Below, in pieces: positions 8,705 through 17,394 of a DNA stretch of 17,625 nucleotides (positions are counted from its first letter, which is position 1; each line of letters begins with the position of its first letter). The notes below the pieces were generated by a model that worked only from the letters and a program-made list of their open reading frames with translations, made no database searches and was not told the origin of the DNA. The translations under genes were made by a program, and so were the position numbers. The DNA is taken from contig JALKBU010001050.1 in assembly GCA_023091735.1 (NCBI GenBank), forward strand, positions 1-17,625, read 5' to 3'. The DNA is from Trichomonas tenax (Eukaryota > Parabasalia > Trichomonadida > Trichomonadidae).

Positions 8705-8780
8705 TAATTTTATTTAGTCTCTGAACCATATATATGACATTTTTCAGGTTCATTTTAACAAATATTGTTATCTACAGTTA

Positions 8781-11288
8781 TTATGCCATGAATAAGATAA
8801 TTAAAGGTGTTGTATACTTGATATTATTATATGGCGTTTCTTTGCATGAAATATAATAAGAATCAGAACATAGTTGAGAAAATACAATTGGTTTGAAACC
8901 AATGTCCAAGAATATGCGTTGCTTCGTTTCTGGAATTTGTACTGATCCACATCTACTAAGACTTGAACATCCATCGAATGCTTCATTTCCAATGGATAAC
9001 AAAGAGTCTGATGAGAAAAACAATAAATTGAGACGCCTGCAGTCTTTGAATGCGCGATACCCAATTGCTTTAATTTTGATTCCATTAAAGAGAACTCTCA
9101 TCAGATAATAACTTCCCATGAATGCACATGGACTTATTGATTCTGTTTCAGCAGGAACAACAAAATTCTGGATCTCGCTGTAAGGCAGGAATGCAATCAG
9201 TCGTGTTTGTGCATAGTCTGTTAAAGCACCATTATTGAAACAAAAATTTCTGTCATTAGGATCAACTTTCACCTTCTTGAGATTAACGCATCCAATGAAA
9301 CACTCAGCATCGATGTTGCTGAGTTGAGAGTTAAGAGGCAAGTCAATGTAACTCAAAGAGTAACAGTCTCTGAATGTTGCTGTCGATATTCTTGACAACT
9401 GGATTGGCAACTTGAAACTTGGCAAAGAAACACAGTTTTCAAATGCGCCGACATCAATCGTCAAAACGCCTTCACCAAGAATCAATGCTATCAAAAATCT
9501 ACATGAATGGCAGCATTCGAATGATAGATTACAATATGCAGCGAAGCTTTGTATATTTGATTCTCTAAATGCTCTGACGCCAATAGTCTCGATTGTGTTC
9601 GGAAGTATTCCGTTCGTGATTGAAGATTGATAAAATGCATATTGAGAAATTGAGTTTAGCCTTGTGTTTGGAAGTCCAATATCTTTTAATGATGTACATC
9701 CAGAGAATGCATATTGACCAATAGAAGTGATTGAAACCGGAAGGATAATATCTCTCAATTTCTGATCATTCCAAAAGCACCAATCTGGTATTGATGTGAT
9801 TGCTGAATTTGGATCAAAATACACAGTTGTTAATGAACTGCAGCTTTTCATTGCGTTTGGGTCAATTTCCGTTAATCCAGCAGGAAATGTGATCTGAGTC
9901 ACAGAAGATCCTTCGAATGCACTTTCACCAATATGCATCGATGGGTTATTATCGAATTTAATTCTTTCGATTTGTTTTAAATAAAATACACTTCTCCCGA
10001 GTTTTGCGCAAGAACTCGGCACTGAAATGTTTTGAGATTTAGTAGAACCAAAGAATCCGGATAATGTTGCACCAGAATCTGTGAACATCAAATTGCCAGA
10101 AATGATGATATTTGGATTTTGCGATTTGATAATAAGTTTTGGACAATTCTTGTAAAATCCATCTTCTAACGTTGTTAAATTCTCTGGAAGCAACAGTTCC
10201 TCTAGTAGTAAACAATTTACAAAAACATTTGATGCTATTAATTTCAAACTCGATGGTAAATTAATAATTTTTAACTTTCTACAGTCATTAAAAGCACCAC
10301 TAAATATTTTTGTTATGCTTTCGGTTAATGTTACTGAAACCAATTGAGAGCATCCAGAAAAGGAGTACCCAGCTATTTCTTTAACCAAAGGAGGAAAAGT
10401 AAAACTGGTGATAGGGGTTCCCGCAAATGCCCATGGTCCTATTGATTTAATACCATCATGAACATTTATGGCTGAGAAAACACAAAATCTCATTGCAGCA
10501 CCGGATATATCCGTAACATACGATGGAATTGTTATGGTTCCTTTCAAAAAAATTGAAACGAATAATAAAGTGTTGTTATTTTCTCCAGTGAAAAGTTTGG
10601 TTCCATCAGTTTTGAAAATTGGGTTTAACTCATGAATTCTGAATTGAGTTATCTTGCATCCACTGAAACAGGAAGCACCTATATAAGTACAATATCTTGG
10701 TATGTAAAATGTTGTAATAGACGTAGAAAAGAATGCATCACTTCCAATCCATTCCAACTTTGAATTTTCAGTAATAATGATTTCCTGCAGTCCACTTGAT
10801 CCAAAAACATTTCCAAATGTAGCACTCCATGAAGCGATTTTAGTAACAGAATCAGGTATAGTAACGCTCTTAAGAGCTTTTGTTTGATGAAATGCACCAT
10901 TAGAAATATATGAAATATTTGGTGGCATTAAAATTGTTGCTAATTTGGAACAACCACTAAACAATGCACTGTTGATTGATGTTAATTTAAAGCATTGGCT
11001 CATATTTGCACTGACAATGTTTGAATCCTTAAAACAATATTTACAAATGTATGTAATCAAACTTCCTTTTTCGAAAGTCACACTGCTGAGATTTAATCTG
11101 CATGAATAAAATGGACTTAACTCTTTTTCTTCCCCACTTGGATTTAATATAGAAACAACATTTGATTTGACTACAAAATCACCCGAATAACTTTCGGAAA
11201 CTTTTATTAAAGTTGTGTAATCATCCGAGTATAGATTACCATAATTATCTGTTGCAACACATTTAGTAAAACGACAGAACCAAAACAT
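8781..11288 (-). CDS. BspA-like leucine-rich-repeat protein (835 aa)
   Basis: This is an intact minus-strand ORF from the ATG at 11288 to the TAA at 8781. It carries about thirty TpLRR/LRR_5-type units of roughly 23 residues across nearly the whole length, such as SISPCAFMGSYYLMRVLF, AIGYRAFKDCRRLNLLFF, SIGQYAFSGCTSLKDIGLP and KIFSGAFNDCRKLKIINLP. Such proteins form curved solenoids at the cell surface of trichomonads and oral bacteria. There is no clear N-terminal signal peptide (MFWFCRFTKCVA is short), and the in-frame C-terminus has only a short hydrophobic end (PLIILFMA), so topology is open; many trichomonad members also lack a membrane segment. A well-formed initiator TCATT lies 15 bases before the ATG. 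The lack of any stop in 835 codons in this AT-rich DNA argues for a functional gene under the standard code. Confidence 0.93.
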   Translation of the reverse strand: MFWFCRFTKCVATDNYGNLYSDDYTTLIKVSESYSGDFVVKSNVVSILNPSGEEKELSPFYSCRLNLSSVTFEKGSLITYICKYCFKDSNIVSANMSQCFKLTSINSALFSGCSKLATILMPPNISYISNGAFHQTKALKSVTIPDSVTKIASWSATFGNVFGSSGLQEIIITENSKLEWIGSDAFFSTSITTFYIPRYCTYIGASCFSGCKITQFRIHELNPIFKTDGTKLFTGENNNTLLFVSIFLKGTITIPSYVTDISGAAMRFCVFSAINVHDGIKSIGPWAFAGTPITSFTFPPLVKEIAGYSFSGCSQLVSVTLTESITKIFSGAFNDCRKLKIINLPSSLKLIASNVFVNCLLLEELLLPENLTTLEDGFYKNCPKLIIKSQNPNIIISGNLMFTDSGATLSGFFGSTKSQNISVPSSCAKLGRSVFYLKQIERIKFDNNPSMHIGESAFEGSSVTQITFPAGLTEIDPNAMKSCSSLTTVYFDPNSAITSIPDWCFWNDQKLRDIILPVSITSIGQYAFSGCTSLKDIGLPNTRLNSISQYAFYQSSITNGILPNTIETIGVRAFRESNIQSFAAYCNLSFECCHSCRFLIALILGEGVLTIDVGAFENCVSLPSFKLPIQLSRISTATFRDCYSLSYIDLPLNSQLSNIDAECFIGCVNLKKVKVDPNDRNFCFNNGALTDYAQTRLIAFLPYSEIQNFVVPAETESISPCAFMGSYYLMRVLFNGIKIKAIGYRAFKDCRRLNLLFFSSDSLLSIGNEAFDGCSSLSRCGSVQIPETKQRIFLDIGFKPIVFSQLCSDSYYISCKETPYNNIKYTTPLIILFMA

Positions 11289-11302
11289 ATATGACTACAT
11301 TT

Positions 11303-11307
11303 AATGA
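11303..11307 (-). promoter_or_regulatory. initiator (Inr) TCATT of the 835-aa BspA-like gene
   Basis: On the minus strand the sequence before the ATG reads GGTTTCATTAAATG followed by a short leader. TCATT fits the trichomonad initiator TCA(C/T)(A/T), and the A at +1 would give a 5' leader of about 17 bases, typical for these organisms. Confidence 0.5.
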
Positions 11308-11568
11308 AACCAATTTAAACAAAAAAATCAAAACATGAGAGTGTCAGTTTTTTTAAAGGTAGTTACCAACATTCTCAATATACAACAAACACATCTTTAT
11401 TTTATCAAATATCCAATAAATATTGGATCTCAGGACTCTTTTTTCCATAAAGATTCATGAAAAAAAATAACCTTGTTGAATAAATTTAACCTTAATGAAA
11501 CTCCAAAAACTAAAATTTTTATTAAACGTTGAATTAAAAGTATTCACTGGGCAAAAATAGAACATCAA

Positions 11569-12414
11569 GTTATTGCTGCAAATGTTTCGGTTCTATATAT
11601 TGTCTGTGAAAATGACATGAAGTTGCTTCCTGATTATCTCGTTCCATAGTTGATTTCGTGCAGAGCCACATGATACGAGAGAACATACAGATCAGGAGTA
11701 TCCTTTCTTCAAGGTCTTTATCCCGTACAAGATGTTAATGAATTCTTAACATTCTATGTTGGCACAAACGTTAGAGACACAGTTCATCCAAACCATAAAA
11801 TGTGCCCAGATATCAAAAAACTCTCAGCACAATGGTTCGCTTCGGACAAATACGTGGCTGTTCACAATGAAACAATGCCTTTCGCAGAACCATTATACAA
11901 GTTAACAGGAAACACAGACAAATCGCCAGAAGGTTTCGAATCAATGTGTGACTGGGGAATTACTTACTATTGTAACGATAAGCCTGTAATCGTTGACGGA
12001 AAGAATATTATCACTGATGAAATGATTGCTGCTTGCAGAAAAGTCCAAGCATATCATTTGTACAGGATCAGCTTCTTCGACAAAGAGAAGCTATGCATTT
12101 GTGGATGTCCATTATTCAGACAGATTCTTAAAACTTATCATGAAAGAAATGCTGATGGAAAAGATCACAAACTTGATATTATTGCAGCACACGATTCAGT
12201 CATTGCTTTCATTCTCTCATCACTCGATATTGGATATGATTGGGTTATGACTCCACCTTATGCTTCATATATCACGATGGAGTGGTACACAAAGAATGGC
12301 GAAATGGGCGATAACACATATGTTTGATTTACTTACAATGGTGATTCAATTAAGATATTCCCAAGAGAAAACGGTGGTTACGAGTTTATGAAGTTCACAG
12401 AGTTCAAATCTTAG
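11569..12414 (+). pseudogene. histidine acid phosphatase family, N-terminus lost, three in-frame stops
   Basis: This belongs to the histidine phosphatase superfamily (acid phosphatase branch), normally secreted or lysosomal phosphomonoesterases. A single frame reads YLVP, TAG at 11647-11649, LISCRAT, TGA at 11671-11673, YERTYRSGVSFLQGLYPVQD, HPNHKMCPDIKKLSAQW and on to IIAAHDSVIAFILSSL, which holds the catalytic HD pair of the C-terminal half. A TGA at 12325-12327 precedes a further FTYNGDSIKIFPRENGGYEF that matches the usual family end; the final TAG is at 12412. The N-terminal RHGxRxP block is missing. The first TGA sits where an RATDYERT-like sequence is expected, so a pair of compensating indels is likely there. 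The longest intact piece is 11800-12327. Confidence 0.7.
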
Positions 12415-12721
12415 CTTCAAACAGTATTAGGTAACTGTCAAACATTACCGTAATATTAAAATCGAACATTTTCATTCACTTTTTTTCGACGATAACTCAG
12501 AATCAATTGTTTGAGATTTTGAATTAAAGTGTGTCATTTTATTTTTTCAAATAATATATTCATCAGGCATTGAACAAGAATATATCAAAAGAAAGTTAAA
12601 GTCATCAGAAAAATATTGAATAACTCAAGAAGCGCTACATTATTTGTTTTCGTTTCTGTCGCAATAAATGATTCTATTTTCACAGAAGAACATAATTGAT
12701 TCAAAAAAGTTTATTATTCAA
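12415..12721. other. short intergenic between phosphatase remnants
   Basis: AT-rich sequence with no gene. The frame of the following phosphatase is open from an ATG at 12668, but I prefer the ATG at 12722 because the hydrophobic signal peptide follows it directly. Confidence 0.4.
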
Positions 12722-13783
12722 ATGCTTTTTGGTTTTTTCATAAGCTTTGTCCTTTCTTCATTAAATTCGTACACAACAAATCTATCAACACCTAAGCCTG
12801 TTGAAGGTATGAAGCTGATTTATGCACAATTATTGACTGGTGTTAGACAAATATCTCCGAAACTCGCTTTAGGCACAATGTTCGAAAGGAGACAATGGGA
12901 TTGTGATGGCACTTCTGCTATTGCTCCTAATATGTACATATCTAACTTCAACAACTACAAAAAATTCAAAAAAAAAAAAAAAAAAAAAAAATATGTAGAA
13001 CCCCAAATTGTCGATTTTTCATCAAACTGTAAAGCAGGAGATCTCACAGTTACAGGTCAATAGCAAATGAATACCATTGGAGAGAATTTCCTCACGTATT
13101 TATACAATGCAAGACTTTTCGATGATTATCCAAGTGAAAAGGAAATTTTTGTAAGATCTGGAAGTGAAGAACGTTATATCAGAGCAGCTCAGTCATTTTT
13201 ACAAGGTTTTGTTCCTCCTGATTCTCATAATTCTTCACTTGAAATTACAATTGATGAAGAAGAATCTGATATTTCTTTGCTTTATCCATGCCCAAACGCT
13301 TGCCAAGAAATAAAAGAACAAAATGAGAAATATATAACTTCCATTAACATTGATGAAGATTGGAAGGTAATTCAAACAATAGCACAAAAATCTAATGTTC
13401 AAAAGTCTTACGAAAACTTAATTTCCATTGCTGAACTGGTTGTCTCATATGGTTGTTCTAATGTCAAAAATGCTTTGATTACAAGCGAGATGTTCGCGAA
13501 ATCCAAAGAAATCATTAAGAGGCATAAATACAATCGATTTACAATCAATCCAAACCTATATGGATCCTTCTTGATGAGAGAATTCCTTAGGATTCCAAAG
13601 AAATTGGATGAATTCAAAGAGATTAAGTTTTCCTTATTTTCAACATCTCCTGACTTTGTTGATTCCATCTTTCAGCTTCTCAAAGCAGGAAAAGCTGAAA
13701 AAGACGAAATTCATTTTGCCAACTACATTTCTTTGGAGATATATCAAGACAGCAAAGGAGTAAATCAGATTCACGTTAAATAA
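12722..13783 (+). pseudogene. histidine acid phosphatase family, catalytic residues lost
   Basis: A second paralog, on the same strand as the preceding remnant. From the ATG at 12722 it reads MLFGFFISFVLSSLNSY, a signal peptide, then KLIYAQLLT-GVRQISPKLALG where the family has RHGxRxP: the Arg-His pair is absent as if two codons were deleted. It continues QWDCDGT, an A24 run at 12968-12991 coding for poly-Lys, IVDFSSNCKAGDLTVTGQ, a TAG at 13061-13063, then QMNTIGENFLTYLYNARLF, FVRSGSEERYIRAAQSF and LQGFVPPDS. Further on FSTSPDFVDSIFQLL aligns with the HD block but lacks its His. So both catalytic centres are gone. The same frame before and after the TAG shows it was one gene. Either a pseudogene or, if the TAG is an error, an inactive pseudophosphatase. 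Confidence 0.75.
12968..12991 (+). repeat. A24 homopolymer inside the phosphatase frame
   Basis: Twenty-four consecutive A residues, encoding eight Lys in frame between YKKF and YVEP. The reading frame is kept on both sides. Such a run is prone to replication slippage and to sequencing error. Confidence 0.9.
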
Positions 13784-14333
13784 CACCCCAATAAAGCTTG
13801 AGTTAATGGGTGACTCTAGAAAAATTCCTTTCGTCTGATTATATGAAAATCAATGATTATTGCAAGAACATGCCATAAGCATTGATTTTTTTCTTTTTAT
13901 CAAAAAAAAAAAATATATCAATTTGCCTGATTATGTTTTAGTTCGATATTTATATTATTTTTTAGAGAATCGTTTCAATCTAAATGAAACAATTAATTCA
14001 AATATTTGGAGCTTCCTTAGTTTAGAGTCATCATTTATAGCCTTGAGTGATGCCTGCATAAACTCTTCTTTTTGTTGTTTTCCTCTATGATGATTTGAAC
14101 ATCTCGGAAGCATGAATACTTAACAAACCACTATTCGTTATCAATGTATTCTTTGGAACTTGTTATATGAATTTTAAGAAGAATTGCTTTTTCTCAATGG
14201 CTTTGACCTCATTTTATTCATCAATATCTTGCAAGAACATCGCCATAAACGATTTAACATTTATAGGTTAAATTGTGATTGGAAAATCACTCTGATAATA
14301 TTTTATCATGTAAATAAATTTATTTGTCAAACA
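13784..14333. other. intergenic with a short direct repeat, no clear gene
   Basis: Contains an imperfect direct repeat: TTGCAAGAACATGCCATAA at 13860-13878 and TTGCAAGAACATCGCCATAA at 14229-14248, with some similarity on both sides. An open frame at 13860-14090 (INLPDYVLVRYLYYFLENRF) could be a scrap of a gene but matches no family I know. Just after 13783 another frame reads KLELMGDSRKIPFV, perhaps a trace of the phosphatase end. Confidence 0.4.
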
Positions 14334-14897
14334 ATGGAGGTCGAAGAAGATATTGCTTCTGTTGAATCTGAAGTGATAGAAAATGTTGAAATCAGGACTT
14401 CTATCATCGGAATCTTCATTTACCTCTTTCTTCGTGCCATTGCTCTCTTTGTTTTCGGTTTCGTTGCATATTATATCACAGATCCACGAATTGTCTTATC
14501 AATTGTTATCGGATACAGATTGGTGATTTTCTTTGCGACGAAAAATCTCAGTGGATTGCAATTAGTCGGTCTAAAATGGATATTGTTATTTTCACCAAAC
14601 GAAAATGGGAATTTCATTGAATACTACATTAGGCCAGAGCCTTTCGCGCTGAGTTCTTGCCAAACTTACACATTTTGGATCGGATTTTTCGCATCAATGA
14701 TATTTTGGTCATGTATGTCCATTTTCTTAGTTATATTCTTTGAGTTCTCAAAGTCTTTAGCATCATTCCTTAATTGTTTATTAGATGTTCTTAATTTTTA
14801 TTTCTTTTCACACGCTTTAGCTCATCAAAAACAATTAAACGATATGAAACCAATACGTAGATTGGAATCTTCTTCATCAGGAGAAGTTGAACCTTAG
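14334..14897 (+). CDS. TVP23/FAM18-family Golgi membrane protein (187 aa)
   Basis: A four-helix membrane protein of the TVP23 (FAM18, DUF846) family, which works in Golgi and late-Golgi vesicle traffic. I start it at the ATG at 14334; the frame is open further upstream but without homology. After an acidic N-terminus (residues 1-20), helices lie at about 24-48, 52-68, 112-135 and 143-160. The family signature follows helix 2: KNLSGLQLVGLKW (70-82), then a short loop ending in YYIRPEP, then TFWIGFFASMIFWSCM. The C-terminus is polar and Ser/Glu-rich. The length fits the family. No frameshift or stop interrupts it, so it seems functional. A TA-rich microsatellite follows the TAG at once. Confidence 0.88.
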   Translation: MEVEEDIASVESEVIENVEIRTSIIGIFIYLFLRAIALFVFGFVAYYITDPRIVLSIVIGYRLVIFFATKNLSGLQLVGLKWILLFSPNENGNFIEYYIRPEPFALSSCQTYTFWIGFFASMIFWSCMSIFLVIFFEFSKSLASFLNCLLDVLNFYFFSHALAHQKQLNDMKPIRRLESSSSGEVEP

Positions 14898-14898
14898 A

Positions 14899-14939
<41 letters not shown>

Positions 14940-15382
14940 ATTGTTTATATATTTTGTATTAATTAAATATAGATTCTATCATATATAATTCCACCTATAT
15001 TTTAATTCTCTTATATATCACTATTGAAATTTTCATCAAAATTAATAAATAGCAAAGAAACTGATATAAAGACAAACCAATGGCAGCATATGTTATAGCT
15101 TCCAAATGTCAATGCTTTCTTCTTGAATAATAATTAGAGTCAATTCAAAAAATGCAGTATGAGAGCCATAAATATAAAAGATATCATAAAAAGCTAAATT
15201 TTTGAATAAATAATTCAACAAAAGTATATATTTCTCAACAATATGTATAATGTTAAATATTTAATTAGAAAGTAACAATTGATTCACTTATTGAGAAATT
15301 TTCTTACAGTATTTAATAACTTTCGAATGGGTAAAGATAGTATTTATAGATTGTATAAAAATATAAAATTCGAAATAATAGT
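14898..15382. other. intergenic, AT-rich
   Basis: Starts with an (AT)14 tract (14904-14931) listed separately, then very AT-rich sequence. No gene is seen. It lies between the convergent 3' ends of the TVP23-like and PX genes. Confidence 0.6.
14904..14931. repeat. (AT)n microsatellite
   Basis: Fourteen AT units in tandem, seven bases after the TVP23-like stop codon, in the presumed 3' untranslated region. Confidence 0.95.
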
Positions 15383-15832
15383 CTAAAAGTTCTTAATTAG
15401 GTTCTCATCAATGCTGAAGAATCTTTTGAAAACCTGCGTCTCAGAAAGACCAGCAACTCTAACGAGATTTGCTAAATATTCTTGCAATTTTTCCGCTCTT
15501 TTCTCAACAAACTCAGCTTCTGTATTTCCAAATAGCTTTTTAGGTGGAAATGGACGTAAATATCTCGATTCTGAAAACGTAGGACGAATTTGTGAGTCAA
15601 ATTCTTGTAAAGCTGAATATCTTTTCTGAATTGTATGCACACAAACAACACTATCCTTCTGCACTCCAACTTCAATAGTGTAGAAGGTCGCTTTGAATTC
15701 TTCGTTATATTGATATTTTTCGATAGTTAAATACATTGGTGGAATTGATATAGCAAGATTTAGCTGAGCTGCTTTTTTCTGTGTGAGCTTAATGATTGGT
15801 ACTTCACCAACTTTTTGTGCTGTTATAGCCAT
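15383..15832 (-). CDS. PX-domain phosphoinositide-binding protein (149 aa)
   Basis: A small protein that is almost entirely one PX domain, like SNX3-type sorting nexins that bind PI3P on endosomes. The minus-strand ATG at 15832 starts MAITAQKVGEVPIIK. The PX fold begins near residue 33 (MYLTIEKYQYNEEF, then FYTIEVG). The key lipid-binding positions are visible: R71-Y72 in QKRYSALQEFD, the proline loop P96-P97-K98-K99 (FPPKKLFG), and R112 in VEKRAEKLQEYL; it closes with FKRFFS at 136-140. Length and composition fit an intact stand-alone PX protein. No frameshift is present. The neighbour on the other strand (TVP23-like) also serves the endomembrane system, but shared location is probably chance. 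Confidence 0.88.
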   Translation of the reverse strand: MAITAQKVGEVPIIKLTQKKAAQLNLAISIPPMYLTIEKYQYNEEFKATFYTIEVGVQKDSVVCVHTIQKRYSALQEFDSQIRPTFSESRYLRPFPPKKLFGNTEAEFVEKRAEKLQEYLANLVRVAGLSETQVFKRFFSIDENLIKNF

Positions 15833-16215
15833 TTTTTAATCAATAATCTTTTTGAATATGCTATGTAAAGTTTCAACCTTATTTTTTCTGAAATTTATGA
15901 CATGTAAATTTACAAATTTGTCAAAAACAATTTTGCTAATTAATTTAATTTTTAAAAATCGAAAATATGACCTTTGTGATGATAATAATTTCTTGATACA
16001 TTATATATCAATGACACATATATTGAATACCATATATTTTAGACTCTTCACTAAATATATTATATTTAGAACAAATAACAATAATATTTTCAACCATGGT
16101 TTCAATATCAGAAATGATCACTAGTAATGTATTCTATAAGTGAAGTATAATATAGATAAAAGGCAATACACTGATTCTCATTATTTCATGGGAGATCTTA
16201 TAAAATGTAAGGAAA
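15833..16215. other. intergenic, AT-rich
   Basis: Upstream region of the PX gene (minus strand). No clear initiator TCA(C/T)(A/T) close to the ATG was found. The open frame at 15852-16124 looks like chance, being made of Asn, Ile and Phe codons without any domain. Confidence 0.5.
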
Positions 16216-16572
16216 TTGAATGCCATAGTTTATTGTGGCTCTGATGGACGAACTCAAAAGCAAGATAATTTATCGCAATACACATCATTAACTATCGATA
16301 CTTCTTGTCGAATTATTACTACGTATAGTTTATTCTATCCATGTGTAACTGAAATTCATCTTCCAAACACGATTACTACAAATGAAGATGATCCATCGAA
16401 TTCACCAATTACTGAACTATACATTCCTGAATGTGTAATCAACATAAGTCCAAGTAATCCCTTTAATAACCTTTCAAAAATTGTAAATTTTAATGTTGCT
16501 GATAACAACCCTGTGTTAAGATCAAATAAGATACTTAACAATTATTCAATTAGGAGCTTGTATTATTTGTAA
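16216..16572 (+). pseudogene. BspA-like leucine-rich-repeat fragment
   Basis: A short frame ending at a TAA at 16572 with no usable ATG in the first 70 bases. It reads SLTIDTSCRIITTYSLF, TEIHLPNTITT, PITELYIPECVINIS and FNVADNNPVLRSNKI, matching LRR_5-type repeats and the usual segment between repeats in BspA-like proteins. It lacks both ends, so it is a truncated remnant of the family found at 7.6-11.3 kb. Confidence 0.6.
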
Positions 16573-17217
16573 TATGTTACTATGTTGTTGGCATGTGATA
16601 TATTTATGACAAATATTGCTATTTACTCAATAATAAGCTGATATCAAATTGTTAATGAAAAATATGAAACAATATTATATATATTTAACACTACAACTAT
16701 GTATGGCATCACATAAGAGTTATATTTGCCCATACATCTTTGATCTGGTTCTGACCCCCAGAGTTGATACACTTCTCCGCATTTTTATTCTTAGGATCTC
16801 AAAAAAATTAAATTATTCAGAGTAAATAGCAGTAGCTTTAATATTAATATTACTGATAAGAAGTGAAGTGACAATGCCTGCCCATTTTAAAAATGACATA
16901 AATTGTTTGTAAATTGTCAAAGTCAAAATATTGGTGTTTACAGGCTTGCGATTTTCATGGAATCCGACAAGCATAGACGCAGAGCTTAGATTTTGAAGTT
17001 TTTAATTGACAGAATGCAAGTATTATTGATTTACAACAATGCTGTCACTCATAAAGGTGTTTTTAAAAAGTGTTTCTTAAGTCAACGATTATTTTATCGT
17101 TCATAAATTTTTTTCTCTTGCTAATTTTTGATTTTTCTTAAATTTGGCTCTAAATATCATATAGAATATGATATTAGCATTGCATATTAAATCGAAAACG
17201 TTATGCATATTCTAATT
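16573..17217. other. intergenic, no gene seen
   Basis: AT-rich sequence with no coding signal. It includes a GC-richer patch around 16745-16780 (TCTGACCCCCAGAGTTGATA). A six-base-pair hairpin AACGAT/ATCGTT lies at about 17084-17101. Confidence 0.5.
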
Positions 17218-17354
17218 TTTTTCTCATAGAATTTTTTGTGTTTTGCGTATAATTGAGTATACACAAAACGGTTTTCCATTTCAAAACTGAGGAGATTAAC
17301 CTTATTGCCTTAAGTGAAATCGAACACAACACACAAAATATTCTATGAGAAAAA
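17218..17354. repeat. nested inverted repeats
   Basis: Outer arms: 17218-17240 reads TTTTTCTCATAGAATTTTTT and on to GTG; its imperfect reverse complement (ACACAAAATATTCTATGAG) is at 17331-17349 with flanking A run. Inside the left part, GTTTTGCGTATA (17240-17251) and TATACACAAAAC (17258-17269) form another hairpin with one mismatch around ATTGAG. The left-arm motif also occurs at 4641-4663. It could be a small non-autonomous element or the end of one. Confidence 0.5.
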
Positions 17355-17360
17355 TGATTC

Positions 17361-17394
17361 AATACGCAAAGCGTATTTCATTCAATCATGAAAT
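17361..17394. other. two overlapping perfect hairpins
   Basis: AATACGC-AAA-GCGTATT at 17361-17377 and ATTTCAT-TCAATC-ATGAAAT at 17375-17394 are perfect seven-base-pair palindromes that overlap by three bases, so only one can form at a time. They sit just outside the right arm of the larger inverted repeat. Confidence 0.5.

Noticed and set aside
8893..9108. ORFs opposite the 835-aa BspA-like gene, including 9412-9630
   Set aside because: They are antisense shadows of a clear repeat protein.
3018..13063. Alternative genetic code with TAA/TAG as Gln
   Set aside because: The 835-codon BspA-like gene, the PX gene and the TVP23-like gene contain CAA/CAG but no internal TAA or TAG and seem to end at TAA or TAG. 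An AT-rich genome with reassigned codons would use TAA heavily inside such genes.
14904..14931. TA repeat as replication origin or regulatory element
   Set aside because: A simple microsatellite in a 3' untranslated position is the plainer explanation.
15852..16124. Plus-strand ORF of 90 codons
   Set aside because: Composition is dominated by Ile, Asn, Phe and Lys as expected for random AT-rich DNA, with no domain.
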